A stretch of 64,000 nt of DNA from JANFXS01 sp022791155 (GTDB lineage Bacteria; Bacillota; Clostridia; Lachnospirales; Anaerotignaceae): contig CATJUX010000043.1 of assembly GCA_949743895.1 (NCBI GenBank), positions 1-64,000 on the forward strand. The letters are read 5' to 3'. Each line of letters starts with the position of its first letter. The stretch's first letter is position 1. Positions 34,518-43,987 of the stretch are shown in pieces. The position numbers were made by a program, and so were the translations under genes. Under the pieces are notes generated by a model that searched no databases, was not told the origin of the DNA, and saw only the letters and a program-made list of their open reading frames with translations.

Positions 34518-35801
34518 TTACTCTGTTCTTATAGCCTCCAAAGCGCTCAAATTTGTCGCTCTCTTAGCAGGCAAATATCCCGCCAAAACGCCAATGAATG
34601 TTGCAAACACAACGCCAGAAATTGCAAGCCATGGAGGTATCATTGACAATGTGCTTGACTGTCCCAAACTTGCCGCCACATTGTTTGTTATATATGATGC
34701 CAAAAAACTGACCGCTATCCCGGCTATTCCGCCAAAAAAGCCTATGAAAGCCGCTTCAACAAGAAACAAACGTTTTATGTCATTTAGCGTGGCGCCTATA
34801 ACTTTCATAACGCCTATTTCCCTTGTTCTTTCATATATGCTCATGACCATTGTGTTTGTTATGCCTATGGCCGCCACAAGAAGCGATATGGCGCCAATGG
34901 CGCCAAGAACCATTTGAAGCATTTTGCTTGTTTCCTGCATGGAATTCAAATATTCCTTAAGACTGTTTGCCTCAAACCCCATGTTTCTTATTTGCTCCTG
35001 AATGCCGTCAACATCATCCATTTTTTCAACTTTGACCTTCAAATTGTCATAAACGCCTTTTTTTCTTCTGTCCTTTGCTGCAACGCCATTGGCTTTTTCC
35101 CTTGCGTCAATCAATGCTTCGACATCCTTCAGTGGCATAAATGTGTTATAGCTGTAACGGTCGTTGGGATCCATTTCGCCAACAATTGTAAGCCTCAACG
35201 GCTTTATCTTTTTGTCAGCATAATTTGTTCCATATGAATAGTCCGTTGTGACCTTGAATTTATCATCTTCAAAATTTATGTCAGGAGTGTTTGTTCCGCT
35301 CCATCTGTAACGGTGATTTTGTTTTGGGTTGTAAAAATCTTCTTTTACATAGGAGCCTGCAACGGCACACATGCTGTCGCCCTCCTGAAGCGCGCGCCCC
35401 CAGCTTATTTTATATCCCATGGCTTCCATGGCCGAAGGATCAATCCCAATTATGCTTGTATCGCACACATATTTTCCGTCTATAAGTATAAAATACTCGT
35501 TTATGACAGGGGAAACAACTTCAACACCCTTTATGTTGCGTATCTCCTCAATTGTTTTGTTGTCAAGTGTAACAACCTCTTTGCTGTCGCCACTCCATGG
35601 AGTGTAAACATCAATGACGTTCAAACTTCCCATTTGTCCAATTTGCTCTTTGAACCCTTCATTCATGCCAATGCCAACAGAAAGCATAACAACAATGGAA
35701 GCCGTTCCAATTATAACGCCAAGAACAGTCAGAAAAGTTCTAAGTTTTCTTTTCCACAGATTGCGCACAGCCATGCTCACCATGTCAAATCCGCTCATCA
35801 T
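34518..35801 (-). CDS. MacB/FtsX-type ABC transporter permease
   Basis: 427 residues. One N-terminal membrane helix (VLGVIIGTASIVVMLSVGIG) is followed by a large extracytoplasmic MacB-like periplasmic-core domain (about 45-290). Three C-terminal helices come next (AIGAISLLVAAIGITNTMVM, AFIGFFGGIAGIAVSFLASY, ISGVVFATFIGVLAGYLPA). The cytoplasmic motif YERTREIGVMKVIGAT and the end RATNLSALEAIR are typical. Such permeases act as mechanotransmitters rather than classical channels. It is encoded after a CARDB protein and an ATPase on the same strand. The start is the first of two adjacent ATGs; aagaagg precedes them. Confidence 0.92.
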   Translation of the reverse strand: MMSGFDMVSMAVRNLWKRKLRTFLTVLGVIIGTASIVVMLSVGIGMNEGFKEQIGQMGSLNVIDVYTPWSGDSKEVVTLDNKTIEEIRNIKGVEVVSPVINEYFILIDGKYVCDTSIIGIDPSAMEAMGYKISWGRALQEGDSMCAVAGSYVKEDFYNPKQNHRYRWSGTNTPDINFEDDKFKVTTDYSYGTNYADKKIKPLRLTIVGEMDPNDRYSYNTFMPLKDVEALIDAREKANGVAAKDRRKKGVYDNLKVKVEKMDDVDGIQEQIRNMGFEANSLKEYLNSMQETSKMLQMVLGAIGAISLLVAAIGITNTMVMSIYERTREIGVMKVIGATLNDIKRLFLVEAAFIGFFGGIAGIAVSFLASYITNNVAASLGQSSTLSMIPPWLAISGVVFATFIGVLAGYLPAKRATNLSALEAIRTE

Positions 35802-35818
35802 ATCCCTTCTTCCTATTC

Positions 35819-37963
35819 CTATCGCTTCATACTGTTTTGGTCGCTGCCAAAAATGTCATCATCAGCTTCTATAAATTTTTCGGCTTTTTTGCGGCGGTTT
35901 CTCTTGACAAGTGTTGCTGCAACAATTATTGCAGTCACAAAAACCACTGCCAATATTATGTTTCTTTTTGTAGCTATTGATGAAATGGAAAACCCTTTTT
36001 CACCTTCAACGTTGTCAAGTTCTCCGTTCATTGTTGTGTCGTCCATTGGCATTGGCGCTGTTCCTTCAACTGTATATTCGTTCACTTTTTCTATCGTCTT
36101 TCCGCTTGGATCGTCATATGAAATTATAACTTTGACATTGTTGGCGCCTTCGTTCAAAACAGAAAAGCTTCCTTCATAATAGCTGCTTTCTCCAGTTCCG
36201 CAATTGCCTATATACATACTTTTTGCAGATGTTTCAATGTCGCCCTCAAGGGTGACTTTCAAATTGCTCAGCGCCACTTTCCCTGTGTTGTATATGTCAA
36301 AATATAACGAAACAGGCATTCCCAATTCTGACATGCTTGGCATGACTATTTCACTTGTTTCAACCTTAGTTGTTTGTTGAACATTTATGCCAAGAAGCTC
36401 TGTGGCTGTATATTCGGTTCCCTCTTCGTCTTCATATTCAAAATTGACTGTCAATGTGTATGTTTTTGGCTGAGCATCAGGAACAGTGAAAAGCCGGAGC
36501 TGTTTTGTGACAGTTCCTTTCGAGGGTATAGCATCAAAATAGAATGTGTTGCTGCTGTTCACTGGGGTGAAAATGTTTCCTGTTGTTTTTGTTTCAGCAG
36601 ATGTTTCCTCTGTCATTGTGAGAAACATTTTCACATTCTTTGCATTTTTCTGCGCATGAGTGTTCAAAAATGTCATATATAAATCAAATTCCCCGCCCGC
36701 ATCCACAATCAGCGGATCCGATTTATATTCACTCACAATTATTTTTGGCTTGCTCTCTTTTTTGTTTTCGCTTTCATCATCATTGTCTGGATTTGAAACA
36801 TTCATTCCGGCATATTGGCTGAACGAAACTGCTTTTCCATTCTGTTCATATTCAACCTTTATCTCAACTGTATAATTTCTTGTTTTTGAAGCTCCTGTGG
36901 CTGCAAATGTGAAGTCAACAGGGTATGTTCCGTTTGGCGCTATGTCACCTGCTGATATGACACTTGCGCTTTTGGGAACAATGTTTCCGCCCTCGCCATA
37001 TTCATTTGCCGAAACTTTAACGTTTTTTGCTTCAGCATCACCAGAGTTCACAAGTTGAAATGATATATTGGCATTTTGATTCACATCAAAAACTCCAGAC
37101 GGCTCTGACAGTTCTCTTATTTCAATCACGCCTTTTTTGCCTGTGGTGCTTCCGCCAACGGATATGTAATATTTCTGTGTTGTCGAATAAGATCTGTTGT
37201 TTTCATCTTTCGCCGTTATGCTGAATGTTATAGGATAGCTCCCGGCCGCCAATTCACTTCCGGCCGCCAAACTGAATTTAACTTCCTGCTGTGTTCCTGC
37301 CGGAAAATTTTGAAACTTAATTCCATTCTCGCCAACAGCTGATATAACAGCCGGATCCAAATCTGTCAATGCCGCTTCAACATTAAACATGTTGAGAGGG
37401 CCGCGGTTTTTCACCGTTGCAGTTATCGTTCCTGTTCCTCCTGCCTCAAGTCCGTCAGGCTCAAGAACAAAGTTTTCCAAAAACATATTGCCTTCTGAGT
37501 TCACATTTTTAACCTTGAAGTAAATTGTGGAGCTTGAGTCATAATTGACGCCGTCAGAATTGAAGCATGAAAATTTTATCTCAACAGCATATGTCTGTGT
37601 TGCAGCCGTTTTGTCAACATCAACAAGCAGAGTCAGTTTTCTGCTTGCATTGCCTGAAATGGCCGGAATGTTTGTTGAGCCGCTTTTGCTTGTGATCTTG
37701 AAAGGGTTGTTGTCAACATCAGAAAAACGCGGCATTGCAACAACACTGTGGGCTATGCTTGAGCTCAAGTTTTTAATTTCTATGTCAACCTCGTTTTCTT
37801 TTCCGGCTTCAACATCAAAAACCGGCCCATTTACAATTGTAATATTGGGCCTTCCTGCCGGTTCAGACGGCTCATTGTCGTCAGCAAAAACCTGCATGCT
37901 TCCACTAAAAACCATTTGAGCCATCACCATAATCATTGCTATAACTCTAAATTTTTTTAACAT
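35819..37963 (-). CDS. membrane-anchored surface protein with CARDB-like repeats
   Basis: 714 residues. A signal peptide (about 1-28, ending MQVFA) precedes several repeated Ig-like/CARDB domains of about 100-120 residues (about 40-640), recognisable by phrases such as VKNRGPLNMFNVEAALTDLD, QLVNSGDAEAKNVKVSANE and DIYNTGKVALSNLKVTLEGD. One C-terminal transmembrane helix (IILAVVFVTAIIVAATLV) and a basic cytoplasmic tail end it. COG1361-like architecture. It sits between the ATPase and the permease with small gaps, so it is probably the extracellular partner of that ABC system. Its ligand is unknown. ggagga precedes the ATG. Confidence 0.85.
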   Translation of the reverse strand: MLKKFRVIAMIMVMAQMVFSGSMQVFADDNEPSEPAGRPNITIVNGPVFDVEAGKENEVDIEIKNLSSSIAHSVVAMPRFSDVDNNPFKITSKSGSTNIPAISGNASRKLTLLVDVDKTAATQTYAVEIKFSCFNSDGVNYDSSSTIYFKVKNVNSEGNMFLENFVLEPDGLEAGGTGTITATVKNRGPLNMFNVEAALTDLDPAVISAVGENGIKFQNFPAGTQQEVKFSLAAGSELAAGSYPITFSITAKDENNRSYSTTQKYYISVGGSTTGKKGVIEIRELSEPSGVFDVNQNANISFQLVNSGDAEAKNVKVSANEYGEGGNIVPKSASVISAGDIAPNGTYPVDFTFAATGASKTRNYTVEIKVEYEQNGKAVSFSQYAGMNVSNPDNDDESENKKESKPKIIVSEYKSDPLIVDAGGEFDLYMTFLNTHAQKNAKNVKMFLTMTEETSAETKTTGNIFTPVNSSNTFYFDAIPSKGTVTKQLRLFTVPDAQPKTYTLTVNFEYEDEEGTEYTATELLGINVQQTTKVETSEIVMPSMSELGMPVSLYFDIYNTGKVALSNLKVTLEGDIETSAKSMYIGNCGTGESSYYEGSFSVLNEGANNVKVIISYDDPSGKTIEKVNEYTVEGTAPMPMDDTTMNGELDNVEGEKGFSISSIATKRNIILAVVFVTAIIVAATLVKRNRRKKAEKFIEADDDIFGSDQNSMKR

Positions 37964-37995
37964 TTTTCTTCCTCCGTTCCCTCTGATTTTTGCTA

Positions 37996-38724
37996 TCAGT
38001 TCTCAGCAATTTCACTGCTGCTGAAAATTCTGTTTTTATTGATTTCAACACTGTCGACTTTGCCGTCCATAAGATGAATAATTCTGTCAGCATAAACTGA
38101 TATTTCCAAGTCATGTGTGACAATAATCACTGTTTGATTGTTCTTTCGTGCCAAATTCATCATCAGATCCATCATTTGATATGTTGTTTTTGTGTCCAAA
38201 TTTCCTGTTGGCTCATCAGCAAAAACAACTTGCGGATTGTTGACAAATGCCCTTGCAATTGAAACTCTTTGCTGTTGTCCGCCGCTTAGCTGAGACGGTT
38301 TGTGATTGGCTCTGTCAGCAAGTCCAACGGCCTTAAGCATTTCCATTGCCCGCTCTTTTCTTTCTTTGACAGGAACTTTCTTAAAAATCAGAGGAAGCGT
38401 CACATTTTCAAGCGCCGTAAGTGTTCCCAAAAGATTGTATGATTGAAACACAAAACCTATGCACTCCTGTCTAAAACGCGCAAGCTGATCTTCCGTCATT
38501 CGTTCAATATGTTTTCTATGTATTATAATTTCGCCTCTGCTTGGCTTCTCAAGGCCTGAAATGAGGTTGAGCAATGTGCTTTTGCCCGATCCAGAAGTTC
38601 CCAAAAGACAGCACACTTCCCCCTTCGAGAAATCCAGAGAGACATTGTTAACAGCTATAATTTTTTCATCGCCCATTCTGTATACTTTTATAAGATTATT
38701 TATTTTTATTATATTTTCGCCCAA
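37996..38724 (-). CDS. MacB/LolD-type ABC transporter ATP-binding protein
   Basis: 242 residues. Walker A LLGTSGSGKSTLLN, Q-loop region CIGFVFQSYNLLGTLTALENV, signature LSGGQQQRVSIARA, Walker B VVFADEPTGNLDTKT and switch His in IIVTHDLE. These motifs and the short length place it in the MacB/LolD/FtsE-like class that pairs with single-gene permeases. The start is TTG at 38724, with aaggagg 7-8 bases upstream. First gene of ATPase - CARDB protein - permease. Confidence 0.94.
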   Translation of the reverse strand: MGENIIKINNLIKVYRMGDEKIIAVNNVSLDFSKGEVCCLLGTSGSGKSTLLNLISGLEKPSRGEIIIHRKHIERMTEDQLARFRQECIGFVFQSYNLLGTLTALENVTLPLIFKKVPVKERKERAMEMLKAVGLADRANHKPSQLSGGQQQRVSIARAFVNNPQVVFADEPTGNLDTKTTYQMMDLMMNLARKNNQTVIIVTHDLEISVYADRIIHLMDGKVDSVEINKNRIFSSSEIAEN

Positions 38725-38946
38725 CAGCTCCCCTCCTTTCTCCTTTTTTACGTGTCAGACGTCAAAACATATAGTTTTGTTCCATAAAACCAAAAAATTC
38801 TCCAATGTTAACTATAGCATGGCTGCAAAAATCTTTCTATCAAAAAAGTATTAATTTATTATTACTTTTTTCTTAAACAATTATATATATATCATGTATC
38901 AAACTTGTATAAAAATTTTTGGCTGTAGACTTTTGTTTTTTTGTTG

Positions 38947-38975
38947 TTGAATTTGCGCCGCCAATGGTTTATAAT
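38947..38975 (+). promoter_or_regulatory. promoter of phosphoglycerate mutase gene
   Basis: TTGAAT (38947-38952), 17-base spacer, TATAAT (38970-38975), 47 bases before the ATG at 39023. Confidence 0.7.
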
Positions 38976-39022
38976 TTTTCTGAAATATATGGAACAAATA
39001 AAACACAAAAGGAGTAAATGCT

Positions 39023-40219
39023 ATGAAATATATTGTTATGCTCTGCGATGGCATGGCGGGCTATCCTCTCGACAGCCTTGGCGGCAAAACCACGCTGATG
39101 AAAGCAAACAAACCAAACATGGACAAAATGGCAAAAACATCCACAATGGGCATTGTCAAAACAGTTCCTGACGCACTTCCGCCTGGAAGCGACGTTGCAA
39201 ACATTGCCGCAATGGGATTTGATCCAACATCATGCTACACAGGCCGGTCGCCCCTTGAAGCTGTGAGCATGGGCATAGACATGAAAGACTCTGACATCGC
39301 AATACGCTGCAACCTTGTAACTCTCTCTGAAGAAGAAAATTATGCAGAAAAAACAATGCTTGATTACAGCAGTCAGGAAATCACAACTGCTGAAGCCGCA
39401 CAGCTCATAAAGGCCATAAATGAAGCTTTCAAAACTGAAGAAATCGAATTTTTCCCCGGAATAAGCTATAGACATTGCATGATTTGGCACAATGGCCCTT
39501 CTGGCCTGATCCTCACACCACCGCATGACATTTCCGACAAAAAAATAACCGAATATGTTCCAAAAAATGAAATTCTCCTTGAACTTATGAAAAAAAGCTA
39601 CAATATATTAAAAGATCACCCTGTTAACAAAGAAAGAATTGCCAAAGGGCTTAACCCCGCAAACTCAATATGGCTTTGGGGCGATGGCACAAAACCACGC
39701 ATTCCAAACTTCAAACAGTCACGCGGCTTAGACGGCTCTGTCATATCGGCGGTTGATCTCATAAAGGGCATAGGCATTTCAACCGGTTTCAACGTTGTGG
39801 AGGTTGAGGGTGCAACCGGAAACATAAACACAAATTTCCACAACAAAGGAAAGGCCGCTTTTGAAGAACTCAAAAATGGCAAAGACTATGTTTTCATACA
39901 CGTTGAAGCTGCTGACGAATGCGGCCACCGCGGCGAGGCCGAAAACAAAATCAAATCAATTGAATATATAGACGATCAAATCATAGGCTTTCTCGCAAAA
40001 AATCTTGAGGAAGCAGGTGAAGATTATACAATGCTCATAATGCCCGATCACCCAACACCAATATCCACAAAAACCCATGCCCGTGATCCCGTTCCTTTTA
40101 TGATATACAGAAGCAATTCCCCAACTCAAGGGCGTGACAAATTTGACGAGGAAGAGGCCAAACTGACCAAAATTTATTTCAACAATGGCATAGAGCTTTA
40201 CAAAGAATTTCTGAAATAA
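39023..40219 (+). CDS. cofactor-independent phosphoglycerate mutase, archaeal (ApgM) type
   Basis: 398 residues, shorter than the 510-residue GpmI class. It interconverts 3- and 2-phosphoglycerate in glycolysis using a phosphoserine intermediate and divalent metals. Metal and active-site segments are MLCDGMAGYP, PPGSDVANIAAMGFDP (with the nucleophilic Ser), HVEAADECGHRGE and IMPDHPTPISTKTH. The alkaline-phosphatase-superfamily order is intact. aaggag lies 8 bases before the ATG. Single gene; no other glycolytic gene is nearby. Confidence 0.93.
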   Translation: MKYIVMLCDGMAGYPLDSLGGKTTLMKANKPNMDKMAKTSTMGIVKTVPDALPPGSDVANIAAMGFDPTSCYTGRSPLEAVSMGIDMKDSDIAIRCNLVTLSEEENYAEKTMLDYSSQEITTAEAAQLIKAINEAFKTEEIEFFPGISYRHCMIWHNGPSGLILTPPHDISDKKITEYVPKNEILLELMKKSYNILKDHPVNKERIAKGLNPANSIWLWGDGTKPRIPNFKQSRGLDGSVISAVDLIKGIGISTGFNVVEVEGATGNINTNFHNKGKAAFEELKNGKDYVFIHVEAADECGHRGEAENKIKSIEYIDDQIIGFLAKNLEEAGEDYTMLIMPDHPTPISTKTHARDPVPFMIYRSNSPTQGRDKFDEEEAKLTKIYFNNGIELYKEFLK

Positions 40220-40624
40220 ATTTTTCATCAAAAAGCACGCCTTATGTGTACACTATAAAAAAATTAATTATAAACATAAAAAAATAACAATCATATAACT
40301 TTCCGCGTGTCATATCAATATGAAAAAAAGATGGTCTGCAAGCTAAAGCTATTTGCAGCATTGCAGAACCAAAATATTGAAATTTTATTCTGCCAATCAG
40401 CCCATTTGCGTTCGGCAGAAAGCTGAGTTTTCGCCAATTATAAAACAAAGACATCTCAGCTGAGATGCCTATGTTTACACTGCAAATTAAAATGACACGC
40501 AAAAATCGGGTAAAATTACAAAAAGGATAGTTAATTAACAAACAATATTGTTTGCTATCTATATCATTCATATATTTTATGTATGTTTTGTATACATTGC
40601 CTATAATAAAATGTTTCACTGCTA
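40220..40624. other. palindrome-rich intergenic region before the dehydratase operon
   Basis: No gene is supported. It contains several exact palindromes: catctcag/ctgagatg (40452-40467), gttaattaac (40530-40539) and caaacaatattgtttg (40539-40554). The last is flanked by gatag (40526-40530) and ctatc (40555-40559), giving a larger nested symmetry. A weaker hairpin ttctgcc...ggcagaa lies near 40387-40421. These look like regulator sites or leader structure, but I cannot name a factor. Confidence 0.45.
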
Positions 40625-40653
40625 TTGATTTTTATATCACAAGAGGATATAAT
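40625..40653 (+). promoter_or_regulatory. candidate promoter of the 2-hydroxyacyl-CoA dehydratase operon
   Basis: TTGATT (40625-40630), 17-base spacer, TATAAT (40648-40653), about 115 bases before the activator gene. Confidence 0.6.
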
Positions 40654-40695
40654 AATAGACGTATAGATTCGTGGTATCGGGTTATTTTATAAACA

Positions 40696-40713
40696 TAGTT
40701 AATTAGCTAACAA
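40696..40713 (+). promoter_or_regulatory. Rex-like operator candidate
   Basis: TAGTTAA-TTAG-CTAACAA matches the clostridial Rex consensus TTGTTAA-N4-TTAACAA at 12 of 14 half-site positions. It lies about 35 bases downstream of the predicted transcription start, where a bound repressor would block elongation. A related half-site pair without spacer, tagttaattaacaa, lies at 40528-40541. Confidence 0.5.
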
Positions 40714-40768
40714 AATAAAATAATATATAGCCGTCCCACTAATAAAATATTTCAAGGAGGTGTTTTTA

Positions 40769-41548
40769 ATGTATTCTATGGGCATTGACATCGGTTCTGC
40801 GTCATCAAAAGTTGTTATACTCAAAGATGGCACAGAAGTTGTCGCGGCCAGTGTTGTTCAGTCAGGAACTGGGTCTTCAGGCCCCAAAAGAGCTTTGGAA
40901 GAGGCGTTTTCAACAAGTGGTCTTGAAATGAGTGATATGGCCAAAATCGTTGCCACAGGATACGGACGGTTTGCCTTTGAGGAAGCTGACAAGCAAATCA
41001 GCGAAATAAGCTGCCATGCCAAAGGCATTTACCACCTCGTGCCAACGGCAAGAACAATCATTGATATAGGCGGTCAGGATGCCAAGGCAATACGTCTTGA
41101 CAGCCGCGGAACTGTGAGCCAGTTTTTCATGAACGACAAGTGTGCCGCCGGAACAGGCCGTTTCCTTGACGTCATGGCAAGAGTTCTTGAGATAAAAATT
41201 GACGAAATGGCTGAATATGACAGCCGTGCTACAGAAGTTGTCAGCGTCAGCAGCACATGCACCGTTTTTGCTGAGTCAGAGGTTATCTCCCACTTGTCAA
41301 ACGGCGTTTCAAAAGAAAATATAATAGCGGGCGTTCACGCGTCTGTGGCAAGCAAGGCTTGTGGTCTGGCCTACAGGACAGGCCTTGAAAATGACGTTGT
41401 AATGGGAGGAGGCGTTGCTCAAAACGCCGGTGTTGTAAAGGCAATTAGCCGCGAGCTTAAACGCCCTGTCATAGTGGCGCCCAACCCCCAAATCACGGGC
41501 GCTCTCGGCGCAGCACTGTTTGCCTATGATGAAGCAAAAAAATCATAA
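40769..41548 (+). CDS. (R)-2-hydroxyacyl-CoA dehydratase activator ATPase
   Basis: 259 residues of the HgdC/HadI/LcdC activator family. An ASKHA-fold ATPase homodimer holds one 4Fe-4S cluster and drives a high-energy electron into the dehydratase. It starts MYSMGIDIGSASSKVVILKD. Cluster ligands are Cys125 (DKCAAGTGRF) and Cys164 (SSTCTVFAES), and nucleotide motifs include DIGGQDAKAI and VVMGGGVAQNAG. The ATG at 40769 has aaggagg 8 bases upstream; a GTG three codons earlier overlaps that site. First gene of a four-gene operon, with the activator leading. Confidence 0.94.
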   Translation: MYSMGIDIGSASSKVVILKDGTEVVAASVVQSGTGSSGPKRALEEAFSTSGLEMSDMAKIVATGYGRFAFEEADKQISEISCHAKGIYHLVPTARTIIDIGGQDAKAIRLDSRGTVSQFFMNDKCAAGTGRFLDVMARVLEIKIDEMAEYDSRATEVVSVSSTCTVFAESEVISHLSNGVSKENIIAGVHASVASKACGLAYRTGLENDVVMGGGVAQNAGVVKAISRELKRPVIVAPNPQITGALGAALFAYDEAKKS

Positions 41549-41569
41549 TATAAGGAAAGAGGGATTTTA

Positions 41570-42835
41570 ATGACTGAAACAGAAGGTATGACTTCAAAAC
41601 AAAAATTGGCATACTATCAAGAAAAACTCTATCAGGATGCTATGGATGCAAGAGGAAAAGGCGAACTTGTTTGCTGGTCTTCTTCAATTGCTCCAAGCGA
41701 ATTCTGTGAAGTTATGGGAATTCATATGATTTATCCTGAAAACCATGCTGCCGCTGTTGGTGCAAAGCACGGCGCTTTAGACATGATTGAGCTTGCTGAA
41801 AGAAAAGGCTATTCCCTTGACAACTGCTCATATGCAAGAATCAACCTCGCTTACATGGATCTTCTCATTGAACAGGCCAAAACAGGCGTTACGCCTGAAG
41901 CGCTTGAGAACTGTCCGGCTCCAAAAATTCCACTGCCTGATGTCATCATCACATGCAACAACATCTGCAACACTCTGCTTAAGTGGTATGAAAATATCGC
42001 CGTTGAACTGAACATCCCTTATATCATAATCGATGTTCCATATGTTCACACATGGCCAATCCCTGAATATACAAAAACATATATTGTTGATCAGTTCAGC
42101 TATGCAATCAAACAGCTTGAGGATCTCACAGGCAAAAAATTCGACTATGACAAATTCGTTGAAGTTCAAAAACAAGTTCAGCGCTCCGTTCATGAATGGG
42201 ACAGAGCTATGGGAATGGCAAGCACAGTTCCTTCCCCTCTTAACGGCTTTGACATGTTCAACTTTATGGCGCTGATTGTTTGCGCAAGGGCAAAATATGC
42301 CGCTGAAGACACATTCAGAACTCTCGCTGAAGAACTTGAAGCAAAAGCCGAAAGAGGCGAAGACGCTTTCAAGGGCGGAGAAAAATATCGTATTGCATGG
42401 GAAGGAATTGCCTGCTGGCCATATCTTTCACATACATATAAATCTCTCAAATCCCTTGGCTGCAACATGGTTGGCTCCACATATCCAGGCGCATGGAGCA
42501 TTCACTATGATGTTGGAGACTTGCGCGAAATGGCTGTTGGCTATTGCAAGATGTATTCCAACACATGTCTTGAAAACAAAGTTAACGTTATCAGCGACGT
42601 TATTGAAAACACAAAATCAACTGGTATAACATATCATCTTAACAGAAGCTGCAAGCTTATGAGTTTCCTTAATGTTGAAACAGCCGAAATAGTTAAAGAA
42701 AGAACGGGCGTTCCTTATGTAAGTTTCGATGGCGATCAGACAGACCCTCGTAACTTCTCACCGGCACAGTTTGACACCCGCGTTCAGGCTTTGGCTGAAA
42801 TTATGGAGCAGAATAAAGCTGCTCAGTCTAACTAA
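41570..42835 (+). CDS. 2-hydroxyacyl-CoA dehydratase, alpha subunit
   Basis: 421 residues of the FldB/FldC (HgdB) dehydratase family. It binds a 4Fe-4S cluster and eliminates water from an (R)-2-hydroxyacyl-CoA through a ketyl radical. Conserved parts are GELVCWSSSIAPSEFCEVMG, ITCNNICNTLLKWYEN, TYHLNRSCKLMSF and GDQTDPRNFSPAQFDTRVQ. The Cys in NNICNT and NRSCK are likely ligands. From memory it resembles LcdA, the lactoyl-CoA dehydratase alpha subunit of C. propionicum, more than hydroxyglutaryl or phenyllactyl enzymes; the substrate is not proven. A gagggat-type ribosome site; 21 bases from the activator gene. Confidence 0.92.
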   Translation: MTETEGMTSKQKLAYYQEKLYQDAMDARGKGELVCWSSSIAPSEFCEVMGIHMIYPENHAAAVGAKHGALDMIELAERKGYSLDNCSYARINLAYMDLLIEQAKTGVTPEALENCPAPKIPLPDVIITCNNICNTLLKWYENIAVELNIPYIIIDVPYVHTWPIPEYTKTYIVDQFSYAIKQLEDLTGKKFDYDKFVEVQKQVQRSVHEWDRAMGMASTVPSPLNGFDMFNFMALIVCARAKYAAEDTFRTLAEELEAKAERGEDAFKGGEKYRIAWEGIACWPYLSHTYKSLKSLGCNMVGSTYPGAWSIHYDVGDLREMAVGYCKMYSNTCLENKVNVISDVIENTKSTGITYHLNRSCKLMSFLNVETAEIVKERTGVPYVSFDGDQTDPRNFSPAQFDTRVQALAEIMEQNKAAQSN

Positions 42836-42847
42836 GGAGGCGTTGAC

Positions 42848-43969
42848 ATGAGTAAAGCAGATACAATAATATCAAATTTGAAAGCAATTTCCGACAATCC
42901 TAAAAAAGCCGTTGAGGATTATATGTCCAAAACAGGCAAAAAAGCCGTTGGTTTTCTTCCAGTTTATGCACCTGAAGAAATCATTTATGCCGCTGGCGTT
43001 CTTCCTGTTGGCTGCTGGGGAAAAGCACAAAAAAACATATCAAAAGCCAATACATATCTTCCTGCATTCGCATGTTCAATCATGCAATCTATAATGGAAA
43101 TGGAAATTGATGGTGTTTATGACGTGCTTTCAGCCGTTGTTGTGTCCTCTCTTTGTGACACACTGAAATGTATGGGCCAAAAATGGAAAGGCACCAGCCC
43201 TGTTATACAGTTTGTTCATCCTCAAAACAGAAATTTGGATTCGGCAAACGATTTCCTTGTTGAAGAATACAAACTAATCCGTTCAAAGCTTGAAAAAATA
43301 CTTTCAGTTGAAATCACTGACGCCGCCATCAATTCTGCAATTGATGTTTACAACGAAAACCGTCAGGTGATGAGAGAATTTGCGGCAATCTCTGGTGATT
43401 ATTCCAAAACAATCACTCCTGCCAAACGCCATGCTATAATCAAGTCCAGATTTTTCATGGACAGAGCAGAACACACAGCTGTCATCAAAGAACTCATTGC
43501 CGAGCTTAAATCAATGCCAAAAGAGCCGGCTGAGGGCAAGAAAGTTATACTCACAGGCATAACAGCAGAGCCTGATTCAATGCTTGACATATTCCAAGAA
43601 TTCGGCCTCACAGTTGTTGCCGATGATTTGGCTCAGGAATCAAGACAGTTCCGCGTTGATGTTCCTGAAGGAAACGAGCCTCTTATGCGTCTTGCAAAAC
43701 AATGGCAGGACATGTATGGCTGTTCCCTTGCAACAGACAGAGACAAAGCAAGAATTCCAATGCTTGTTGACATGGTTAAAGACACAGGTGCTGACGCCGT
43801 TATTGTGTGCATGATGAAATTCTGTGACCCTGAAGAATTCGACTATCCTCTTATCTATCAGAAATTTAACGATGAAGGAATCAAAAGCCTCATGATAGAA
43901 GTTGATCAGCAGGCCGGCTCAATGGAACAGATAAGAACAAGAGTTCAAAGTTTCGTTGAAATGTTCTAA
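42848..43969 (+). CDS. 2-hydroxyacyl-CoA dehydratase, beta subunit
   Basis: 373 residues, same superfamily as the preceding subunit, forming the heterodimer with it. It begins MSKADTIISNLKAISDNPKK and has GVLPVGCWGKAQKNISKANT, LPAFACSIMQ, SSLCDTLKCMGQKWKG, DDLAQESRQFRVD and MMKFCDPEEFDYP; several Cys could ligate its cluster. From memory it matches LcdB of C. propionicum closely along its length. aaggagg is 7 bases before the ATG and 12 bases separate it from the alpha subunit stop. Confidence 0.92.
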   Translation: MSKADTIISNLKAISDNPKKAVEDYMSKTGKKAVGFLPVYAPEEIIYAAGVLPVGCWGKAQKNISKANTYLPAFACSIMQSIMEMEIDGVYDVLSAVVVSSLCDTLKCMGQKWKGTSPVIQFVHPQNRNLDSANDFLVEEYKLIRSKLEKILSVEITDAAINSAIDVYNENRQVMREFAAISGDYSKTITPAKRHAIIKSRFFMDRAEHTAVIKELIAELKSMPKEPAEGKKVILTGITAEPDSMLDIFQEFGLTVVADDLAQESRQFRVDVPEGNEPLMRLAKQWQDMYGCSLATDRDKARIPMLVDMVKDTGADAVIVCMMKFCDPEEFDYPLIYQKFNDEGIKSLMIEVDQQAGSMEQIRTRVQSFVEMF

Positions 43970-43987
43970 TATATACTAAAGTCAAAT

